Shown: positions 20,051 through 26,977 of the stretch, piece by piece
How positions within the stretch are numbered: the first letter of the stretch is position 1
Layout of the letters: the number at the start of each line of letters is the position of its first letter
NCBI RefSeq assembly: GCF_947495675.1
Contig: NZ_CANLZX010000013.1
Location: 1 to 64,000 of the forward strand
DNA: 64,000 nt
Direction: 5' to 3'
From: an uncultured Algibacter sp.
Lineage (GTDB): Bacteria > Bacteroidota > Bacteroidia > Flavobacteriales > Flavobacteriaceae
Made by a program: the position numbers and the translations under genes
Notes under the pieces: model-generated
Told to the model about the DNA's origin: nothing
The model's database searches: none
What the model saw: the letters and a program-made list of their open reading frames with translations, nothing else

Positions 20051-20115
20051 ACTGATTTATTTTTTTTGCAAAAGTACTTCACAATCAAATAACAACAGTA
20101 AGATTTAAGAATTAT

Positions 20116-20733
20116 TTATAAGACATTAAAAATAATAAGTCCGTAAATAGCAAAACGCAAAAATCTTAAAGCTCCATAAAGCATCACGTTTTTAAAAGGA
20201 AACTCAATAATACCTGCAGCTATACAAGCAATTGAAAAGGGTAGTGGTAACACCGCACCAACCATAATTAAAAAGCCACCCCATTTTTTAGAGTTTTTAA
20301 GTTGCTTTTCCATTTTAGTTTCTAAGTAGTTATGTACCGATGGCATTTTGGTAATAGAGCGTCCCATCCAATAAGACAATAAACCACCACCATAAGATAA
20401 AACTGCTAAAAGTCCTAAATAAAACCAAGGACTTAACATTTTACCAGCCCAGGCTATAAATATTTCTGGTGGTACAAGACCTAAAAGCGTTTCGGATACA
20501 AAAAAGAAACTTAACACACCGTAAGATGGTAGTATTTCAGTTAATCTAATTAAAGCCTCATTAATGCTAAAAAAGTGATTAACAGTATACACAGCTATTA
20601 TAATACCAATAATATACGGCAATGCTTTTTTAACAGCTTGCCATACAAATGTATAGAATCCAGTATAGGAATAATATTGATGTAAAAGCTGCAAACGAGT
20701 TTTTGCAGTTTTTTGCTTAGACTTTTGTTTCAT
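20116..20733 (-). CDS. VTT-domain (DedA/YqaA-like) membrane protein
   Basis: 205 residues. A basic N-terminal tail precedes membrane segments. The VTT hallmark lies in the middle: SETLLGLVPPEIFIAWAGKM, then GGGLLSYWMGRSI, with the re-entrant MVGAVLPLPFSIACIAAGI later. DedA/VTT proteins are linked to lipid-carrier or phospholipid scrambling and membrane homeostasis; the substrate of this one is unknown. Confidence 0.85.
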   Translation of the reverse strand: MKQKSKQKTAKTRLQLLHQYYSYTGFYTFVWQAVKKALPYIIGIIIAVYTVNHFFSINEALIRLTEILPSYGVLSFFFVSETLLGLVPPEIFIAWAGKMLSPWFYLGLLAVLSYGGGLLSYWMGRSITKMPSVHNYLETKMEKQLKNSKKWGGFLIMVGAVLPLPFSIACIAAGIIEFPFKNVMLYGALRFLRFAIYGLIIFNVL

Positions 20734-20849
20734 TCTTTCTTGACAGATAAAGGGATTGCAAATATAATAGGAAAAAAAGTAGAAATAATAATTTTAAGCC
20801 ATATTTAACAACCTTCATAATTTAAAAACTTGCCGTCTTGGGGTTGTAA

Positions 20850-20863
20850 ATGACTAAAGTCAT
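20850..20863 (+). promoter_or_regulatory. 14-bp palindrome, putative Crp/Fnr-type operator (copy 1)
   Basis: ATGACTAAAGTCAT has the form ATGAC-N4-GTCAT and lies 54 bp before the EF-G-like start. The same form recurs before the next gene at 23120. Palindromes of this size with a 4-bp spacer are typical of Crp/Fnr-family dimers; this assignment is inference. Confidence 0.5.
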
Positions 20864-20917
20864 ATTTTTTAAAACTTAAATTAACTAGTTTTAGAATCAA
20901 CATTAAATCCCTTAAAC

Positions 20918-23038
20918 ATGAAAATATTTGATGAAAAGCATATTAAAAATATTGTACTGGTAGGCGCACATCATAGCGGAAAAACAACTTTATCAGAAAC
21001 CATGATATTTGAGGCTGGTTTAATTAATAGGCGAGGAACTGTAGAGAATCATAATACTGTTTCAGATTATCATGAAATCGAACACGAAAGACACGCATCT
21101 ATATTCGCCACTCCTTTACATACAGAGTGGCGTAATTATAAAATAAATATAACAGATACTCCAGGTTTAGATGATTTTATTGGCGAAATTATTTCGTCTA
21201 TAAGTGTTGCAGATACTGTTGTAACGGTAGTAAATGGCAGGCATGGCGTAGAAGTAGGTACCGAAATTATTTGGAATTATATTGATAAATACAGGAAAGC
21301 TTCCTTATTTGTAATTAATCAAATAGATCATCCTAATTTAAAGTTTGAAGAAAGTTATAAAAGCATTAATGAATTAGTAGGTAATCATGCCGTAAAAATT
21401 CAATTTCCTATTAAAATTGATGGCTCACAAGGTATTATAGATGTTTTAAAAATGAAACTCTATAAATTTAAGCCAGAAGGCGGAAAACCAGAAAAATTAA
21501 GTATCCCAGAGGCCTATATAGATCTAGCAAACAAACTGCATAATGAGTTGGTTGAAAAAGCAGCTGAAAACGATGATGAATTATTAGAACTGTTTTTTGA
21601 AAAAGGCACACTTAATGAAGATGAATTGCGACAAGGCATTAAAGCAGGTATGTTAAAACATGAATTATTTCCTGTTTTTTGTGTTTCTGCTTTAAACGAT
21701 ATGGGAACGGGCCGGTTAATGGGCTTTATAGATAATGTGGCTCCAGCTGCATCAGAATTGAATGAAGAACAGAGTGTAGAAGGCGAGACCTTAAATCGGG
21801 ATAAAAATGCACCAACAGCACTTTTTGTTTTTAAAACCATATACCAACCTAATTTGGGGCAGATTACCTTTTTTAAGGTGAAATCTGGTGAAGTTAGCCT
21901 TAACGATAAATTGGTTAATCCTAGAAATAATGAAACCGAAGCTTTAAACCAATTATTTATAATGGATGGTAAAGCGCGGCATCCGGTAACTAAATTAACA
22001 GTAGGAGATATAGGCGCTACATTAAAATTAAAGTTTACAGATACAAACGATACATTACGATCTGAAAATACTAATACAACCATAAAACCAATACTTTATC
22101 CAAAACCAAGAATTAAAAAAAGTGTAACAGCTACTGAAAAAAAGAATGAGGAAAAATTAATTGATGCGCTTAAAAAAATTCATAGTCAAGATTTAACGGC
22201 TGTTTTAGAGTATTCCAACGAATCAAAACAACAATTATTAGGCTGTCAAGGTGAATTGCATTTAGCAACAATTGATTGGACTTTAAAGAATGTTTATGGT
22301 ATTGAAGCTAAATTCAAAAAACCAAAAATAATTTATAGAGAAACCATACAAAGGCCATCTACTGCTAATTATAAGCATAAAAAACAATCTGGCGGCTCTG
22401 GACAATTTGCAGAAGTACACATGAAAATTGAACCTTGGATTAACAATATACCTGAGCCAGAAGGCTTTAGTTTAAGAGGCAAAGAGGAAGTTGATTTACC
22501 TTGGGGAGGCAAATTAGTATTTTATAATTGTATTGTTGGAGGTGTTATAGACCAACGTTATTTACCATCTATAATGAAAGGTGTTTTAGAAGTTATGGAA
22601 GATGGCCCGTTAACAGGTTCGTTTGTTAGAGATATTAGGGTAATGGTTTATGACGGAAAGATGCACTCTGTAGATTCTAACGATATTTCTTTTAAAATAG
22701 CAGGCGCAAATGCCTTTAAAGAAGCGTTTTTAAAAGCTAATCCAAAATTATTAGAGCCAACCAACGCATTAGTGGTAAAAGTACCAGAAGAAATGATTGG
22801 TAGTGTTATGACAGATTTACAATCAAGACGATCAATAATACAAGGTGTTGAAAGCAATAATAATTATCAGATTTTAAAAACAATAACACCAGCAGCAGAA
22901 TTGTATGGATATTCAACCAATTTACGTTCGTTAACACAAGGGCGCGCAACCTTTAATAATTCATTTGCATCGTACCAACCAGTACCAGAAAATGTTCAAA
23001 ATAAATTAGTAAAACAATTGGAAACAGCAGCCGTTTAA
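20918..23038 (+). CDS. EF-G-like translational GTPase (second, non-housekeeping type)
   Basis: 706 residues. G domain: P-loop GAHHSGKTT (about 17-25), DTPGLDDF (G3) and NQID (G4, a variant of NKxD). The EF-G domain IV motif KKQSGGSGQFAEVHMKIEP and a domain V with ELYGYSTNLRSLTQGRATF follow. The divergent G1 and G4 set it apart from canonical fusA. EF-G-like paralogues are associated with stress or ribosome recycling; the exact role here is open. An ATGAC-N4-GTCAT palindrome lies upstream. Confidence 0.85.
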   Translation: MKIFDEKHIKNIVLVGAHHSGKTTLSETMIFEAGLINRRGTVENHNTVSDYHEIEHERHASIFATPLHTEWRNYKINITDTPGLDDFIGEIISSISVADTVVTVVNGRHGVEVGTEIIWNYIDKYRKASLFVINQIDHPNLKFEESYKSINELVGNHAVKIQFPIKIDGSQGIIDVLKMKLYKFKPEGGKPEKLSIPEAYIDLANKLHNELVEKAAENDDELLELFFEKGTLNEDELRQGIKAGMLKHELFPVFCVSALNDMGTGRLMGFIDNVAPAASELNEEQSVEGETLNRDKNAPTALFVFKTIYQPNLGQITFFKVKSGEVSLNDKLVNPRNNETEALNQLFIMDGKARHPVTKLTVGDIGATLKLKFTDTNDTLRSENTNTTIKPILYPKPRIKKSVTATEKKNEEKLIDALKKIHSQDLTAVLEYSNESKQQLLGCQGELHLATIDWTLKNVYGIEAKFKKPKIIYRETIQRPSTANYKHKKQSGGSGQFAEVHMKIEPWINNIPEPEGFSLRGKEEVDLPWGGKLVFYNCIVGGVIDQRYLPSIMKGVLEVMEDGPLTGSFVRDIRVMVYDGKMHSVDSNDISFKIAGANAFKEAFLKANPKLLEPTNALVVKVPEEMIGSVMTDLQSRRSIIQGVESNNNYQILKTITPAAELYGYSTNLRSLTQGRATFNNSFASYQPVPENVQNKLVKQLETAAV

Positions 23039-23119
23039 TGAACAAAAAATAGAGGTTATAGACCATATTATTTAATGTAATTTTTAAAATAAAAGGGGAG
23101 TAGTAATATATTAATATAC

Positions 23120-23133
23120 ATGACATTAGTCAT
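23120..23133 (+). promoter_or_regulatory. 14-bp palindrome, putative Crp/Fnr-type operator (copy 2)
   Basis: ATGACATTAGTCAT has the same ATGAC-N4-GTCAT form and length as the site at 20850. It lies 54 bp before the next gene start, the same distance as in copy 1. Confidence 0.5.
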
Positions 23134-23187
23134 ACTATAAACTATAATTCATGGGTATTTTTATAGATAATTAAGATAAATACTGTT

Positions 23188-23757
23188 ATGAAAAAAAGTA
23201 TAATTTTTTGCTTGATTGCCATCTTGTTTGTAAACCTTAGCTTTTCTCAAAAACGAAAGGCACATAAAGAAGAGTTTGAAGATGTAATATGGCATGTAAA
23301 AGCATTTAGACCAGATTTAAAGTTCTTGAAAATTAAGGCTATTGATAAAAAAGGGAATATTTATGATGTTAAAGCAATACAGAACTCAAAACAAACAAGT
23401 TTACTTGATGTAAAGGCTTTTGTAAGAGGTAAAAAATTACCAATTAAGATGTTAGTTGATAAAAGAAAATACTATCCTGTAAAAGCTATTGATGAATTAG
23501 GCAACTTATTGGATATTAAAGCAATTACAGAAGATGGGAAACATTTGCCTGTTAAAGGTGTAAGTCAATCTGGTAATATTGTACATATTAGAGCCATTTA
23601 TGAAAATAAGATTTTTTATGATGTTATTGCAATTTCTCCAGATGGTAAAACAAATGCAGTTAAAGGCATTAAAATGAATTCTGCCATTGCAGAAACAACT
23701 ATTAGCGGTATTGAAGTGTATGCTCATATAAAATCTATTCCTCAAGTAGCTGATTAA
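23188..23757 (+). CDS. secreted repeat protein with recurring (V/I)KA(I/F) units
   Basis: 189 residues. A signal peptide ends at about residue 20 (LSFSQ). The mature protein is built from about seven or eight short repeats, each containing a hydrophobic-K-A-(I/F) core followed by a turn such as DKKGN, DELGN, TEDGK or SPDGK, spaced roughly 16-21 residues apart. This suggests a stacked beta-strand fold. I do not recognise a function. It may share a regulator with the EF-G-like gene through the matching upstream palindrome. Confidence 0.7.
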   Translation: MKKSIIFCLIAILFVNLSFSQKRKAHKEEFEDVIWHVKAFRPDLKFLKIKAIDKKGNIYDVKAIQNSKQTSLLDVKAFVRGKKLPIKMLVDKRKYYPVKAIDELGNLLDIKAITEDGKHLPVKGVSQSGNIVHIRAIYENKIFYDVIAISPDGKTNAVKGIKMNSAIAETTISGIEVYAHIKSIPQVAD

Positions 23758-23781
23758 TTTTGATGGATGTATTTTAAATTG

Positions 23782-24017
23782 ATGGATTGAGTATCCATTT
23801 TATTTAATACAATTAAAGTAGTGTACTTAATTTTAAATTCTATTTTACATACTATTATAATAAATTGATTGATTATCAATTTTTATAATACAATAGAAAG
23901 TAAAACACTTGATTTTAAATACTATTTTACATACTATTAAATAGAATGGATTGAGTATCCATTTTATTTAATACAATTAAAGTAGTGTACTTAATTTTAA
24001 ATTCTATTTTACATAAT
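23782..24017. repeat. three tandem 82-bp repeats with hairpins
   Basis: Units start at 23782, 23864 and 23946, an exact 82-bp period. Units 1 and 3 are identical over about 70 bp; unit 2 is diverged. Each starts with a small hairpin: ATGGAT/ATCCAT in units 1 and 3 and ATTGAT/ATCAAT in unit 2, so both arms changed together. A second hairpin near AAGTAGTGTACTT is also kept in modified form. Each unit ends in TATTTTACATA. No coding potential was seen. Confidence 0.85.
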
Positions 24018-24556
24018 ATAAATTATAATACAAATTCATTCCATTAAAATTAGATAGTTATAATGTAGTATTATGTAAAATATCCCAGAAAGTATCGTTT
24101 CCATTAGAAACCTTAGTACTTGGGTCATTAAACATTAGTAATGTACTTTTCGTATAATTTTAATATTCTGTACAATTGTTCAAGTTTTTTTAAATAAGCG
24201 ATTCTCGAGAAACTTCACGTTTACAAATTTGTATTATAATTTGCCGTTATGTAAAATTGCCGCTGCCAATCGCTCGATTGCTTTTTAAAAATTTAAATGT
24301 TTCAATAACATTTATTTTTAAACACAATTTACCGCCGCTTTGCCAGCGCCAAAAAAAAGCTAGCTTTTAGATGTTATTGAAATTTTAGCGTAATTGAATA
24401 ATTGTGCTCCATATTTTTTTCTACGTGATTCTCGTAAAGTTGCCACAAGAGTATAAAATTTTCCCTTGCTAAAAAATCCTTGCTTGAAAATTTCTATACA
24501 CTTGTTCTATTAAGAATTTCAATTTAACTTTTTTTAAATCCTATTTTACATAATAT
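24005..24556. repeat. non-coding segment with several inverted repeats between two direct repeats
   Basis: A direct repeat of 21 bp with one mismatch, containing CTATTTTACATAATAT, lies at 23999-24019 and 24536-24556. Inside are a perfect 14-bp inverted repeat (TATTTTACATAATA at 24005-24018, complement at 24069-24082), a 12-bp pair (TTTCAATAACAT at 24300-24311, complement at 24371-24382) and the hairpin CAATCGCTCGATTG. No gene is apparent. It could be a MITE-like or cassette-end insertion into the tandem array. Confidence 0.6.
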
Positions 24557-24568
24557 TTATAGATGTAT

Positions 24569-24997
24569 TTAAAGTTTGTCAAGCATATTGTTTAAAGCAT
24601 ACTTTTCTAATTTCTCTATAGTTGTACTTGATATTTTAATTTCCCAATTAGACAAACTAGGCATTAAGCTAACGTCATTATTTATAAAGAAGTCATTATT
24701 GGAATCTTGTAATTGTTTAGATGGAATTACATAAAGAACTCTTGCTTTTTTTTCTATGATTAAAACCAAAGCGATAAACAAGTTATCGTTTGGTTCTCCT
24801 AACTCATGCTTTAAAATTTTAAAACTTTGTAGAATGGTATCTAAATCTAAAGGCTGTAAGTATATTTGTTTATTCCCAATTAAAAAATCAACTCCTTCTC
24901 TCCTACTTTTATTTGCTGAAACTTCAATTTGAGCGTTTTGAAGCTCTAGTTTCATAAATTGTATAGCGTTTTCAGTTACAGTATTCATAGCTAACAA
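24569..24997 (-). CDS. hypothetical protein, possibly nuclease-fold
   Basis: 142 residues, or 139 from the second ATG at 24988. The segment REGVDFLIGNKQIYLQPLDLDT resembles the core strand pattern of PD-(D/E)xK nuclease-like proteins (D...G...I.LQ.K), but the usual lysine is replaced by Leu, so activity is doubtful. ALVLIIEKKARVLYVIPSKQL follows. It lies downstream of the MBL gene on the same strand with a 243-bp gap, and is probably a separate unit. Confidence 0.5.
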   Translation of the reverse strand: MLAMNTVTENAIQFMKLELQNAQIEVSANKSRREGVDFLIGNKQIYLQPLDLDTILQSFKILKHELGEPNDNLFIALVLIIEKKARVLYVIPSKQLQDSNNDFFINNDVSLMPSLSNWEIKISSTTIEKLEKYALNNMLDKL

Positions 24998-25240
24998 GAT
25001 ACATTATTAAGTTTATTATCTTTTTTTCTTGGATAAAAAAAGAAACAAAAAAATCATGACTGCATAAACTTTTGGAAACAATTACGGCTCATTACGCTAT
25101 ATTTTAGGAAACATTGTAACTAATTAAGATTACTTCGAAATCCCTTGAATACTTAAAACTATTAAGAAACTGTATTACTAAACCCCTAAAATATGTACGC
25201 TCCACTCACCTATTGTTTTACCAAAATTTTCTGAGGTCAC

Positions 25241-26230
25241 CTATTTAATGAGCTCATTCCAATTAAATGTTTTATCGCCATAAATATAATACTCTTCTGC
25301 TTCATCACTAACTGTGTCAAGTTTAGAGGTTAGTTTTTTTATATTTTCTAATTCTGCAATATATTCTGCCATACCATGATGAGGTGATGTCGAATGAATA
25401 GTATAATCATGATTTACAAAAGCTTTTAATGTTTGATAATCTGGATGTTTATATTTGGCATTTTTACCTGCAGAAGCTACTGCTGGAAGTGTTTTCTTTC
25501 TTTTAATAGTACTCCAAAAACTGTCCTCATAATTTTTATAAGAACCATGATGTGACATTTGAGAAAGAATTAATCGTTTATCGGTTAACAATTGGTTACG
25601 CTTCGATAAAATAGTTTGAAAAGCAAGAACCTCTGCATCAGAAGTCAATAGAGCATAGTTATTATCAATTTTCAATTTAAAAATAGTCGCTAAATAATTT
25701 GCTGCAGAACTTTGTTCCTTTTTATGTAAAGCAGGATCAAACTTCATAATTCTTTGACACTCTTCTAATTCTTTATGAGATGGTGACATACACCTTAAAT
25801 AGGCATTTGGATACAAATCTATAGTTTGACCTACATTAATAAATCTAATTTCTAAAAATTCTTTTTTATCAAGTTCAGAAATGAGATTTATTAGACGACC
25901 AAATTGTTTATTGTCTTCCGAATCTAATTCAAAATACTTCCAATAATTTTTTCCAATACCATATAAAGTATGATAAAAGCTAGTAATTTTTATAGTTAGA
26001 GACTTGCAGTATTCTAGTAATTCAATCATACCCGAATAATGATCCGTATGTGGGTGAGATAAAATAATAAATTCAATATTAGTATAAGAAGTTGTTTTTA
26101 AATAATCAATTACTGGATTAGTTTTACCTTTTTTACTACAATCTATTATACCTATTTTATCTTCACGATCATAATTCCATTCTAAAATGATAGAATCACC
26201 CTGCCCTACGTCTTTGAAAGTAATTTTCAT
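25241..26230 (-). CDS. ComEC-like metallo-beta-lactamase-fold hydrolase, likely effector of the defence operon
   Basis: 329 residues, soluble, no signal peptide. It has the full ligand set of an MBL hydrolase of the ComEC/Rec2 type: DVGQGDSIILE at the start, SHPHTDH (H59, H61, D63, H64), LLTSDAE (D198), SQMSHHGS (H227-H228) and KYKHPDYQ near 262. ComEC-type MBL domains are thought to be nucleases. It is the last gene of the methyltransferase/GHKL/receiver operon and its start overlaps the receiver stop by one base. I infer a downstream effector; the substrate is unknown. Confidence 0.85.
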   Translation of the reverse strand: MKITFKDVGQGDSIILEWNYDREDKIGIIDCSKKGKTNPVIDYLKTTSYTNIEFIILSHPHTDHYSGMIELLEYCKSLTIKITSFYHTLYGIGKNYWKYFELDSEDNKQFGRLINLISELDKKEFLEIRFINVGQTIDLYPNAYLRCMSPSHKELEECQRIMKFDPALHKKEQSSAANYLATIFKLKIDNNYALLTSDAEVLAFQTILSKRNQLLTDKRLILSQMSHHGSYKNYEDSFWSTIKRKKTLPAVASAGKNAKYKHPDYQTLKAFVNHDYTIHSTSPHHGMAEYIAELENIKKLTSKLDTVSDEAEEYYIYGDKTFNWNELIK

Positions 26231-26973
26231 TATTTATCTTCTCCAGTAAATTTAGAATTATTAAAGTCTTTAAAATAATCTTCTACTTCAAATAATCCTT
26301 TTAAATTATCATTAGTTTTAAATAATTCAATCGTTCTTATACCAGGTTCCGTTGTTATTTGGATATTAATAAATATATTTATTTCAGGTTTAAGGTTTTT
26401 GTTGTCAAATAATTCTAAGTCGAACCTTCTTACTTGAAATATTGGCTTATCTGGTGAAATTCTACATTTTATAAGAACTTTATCTTCTTCAATATGAATT
26501 ATTTGACCAGGAATTGTATCAACAGTTTTAATTTCATTTTGAACAGCCTGTATATCTAAAAAAAGCTTTTCAATATTGTAGGAGCTATCTTCTTGTGTAT
26601 ATTGGTTTTTTTGTGCAGCAAAAAAAGCGTAAGGTGATTTATTCAATTCAGATAGTACTTTTAATACTGCAAAAAAATCATCGGTATCCAAAGTCCAAGC
26701 TACTAGAAAATATTTATGGTTTGTTGACACTAGCTTATTTACCCATGCTGCAGGTTGGTATGGATCAAATTGTTTTATTGTTTTTTCTCCATAATGTAAA
26801 TCCAAAAATATTGTATCTAATGTTTCTATTGGTTTTTCAGGATAAGTAGCGTTAGCTGGTGTAGCGTCAAAAAAATTATAACCAACATGGAGGCTTTCTA
26901 AATTTTCTTGAATTTTGTACACTTCTTCGGGTTTGTCATCTACTATTGCAACTTGTGCTCCAAATGTTGTCAT
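26230..26973 (-). CDS. receiver-domain (response-regulator-like) protein with novel C-terminal domain
   Basis: 247 residues. Residues 1 to about 140 fit a phosphoreceiver: the acidic pair D12-D13 (AIVDDKPEE), the phospho-acceptor D58 in TIFLDLHYG, T94 in VAWTLD, and K122. Residues about 150-247 (GQIIHIEEDKVLIKCRI, RRFDLELFD) are beta-rich, perhaps OB- or SH3-like, with no DNA-binding motif recognised. It lies between the kinase-like GHKL protein (4-bp gap) and the MBL hydrolase (1-bp overlap). I infer that it relays a phosphosignal to the hydrolase. Confidence 0.75.
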   Translation of the reverse strand: MTTFGAQVAIVDDKPEEVYKIQENLESLHVGYNFFDATPANATYPEKPIETLDTIFLDLHYGEKTIKQFDPYQPAAWVNKLVSTNHKYFLVAWTLDTDDFFAVLKVLSELNKSPYAFFAAQKNQYTQEDSSYNIEKLFLDIQAVQNEIKTVDTIPGQIIHIEEDKVLIKCRISPDKPIFQVRRFDLELFDNKNLKPEINIFINIQITTEPGIRTIELFKTNDNLKGLFEVEDYFKDFNNSKFTGEDK

Positions 26974-26977
26974 CCTA

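Noticed and set aside
21514..22083. 189-codon minus-strand frame inside the EF-G-like gene
   Set aside because: The plus-strand EF-G reading is continuous and conserved; the antisense translation is low-complexity Ser/Asn-rich sequence.
23782..24017. Tandem repeats considered as a CRISPR array
   Set aside because: The repeats are 82 bp, directly adjacent, without unique spacers, and no cas gene is near.
25020..25110. CTTGGATAAAAAAAGAAAC followed by a stretch ending in ATTTTAGGAAAC, which looks like an intergenic phrase I recall from other flavobacteria
   Set aside because: There is no second copy in the window and memory alone cannot establish a repeat family.
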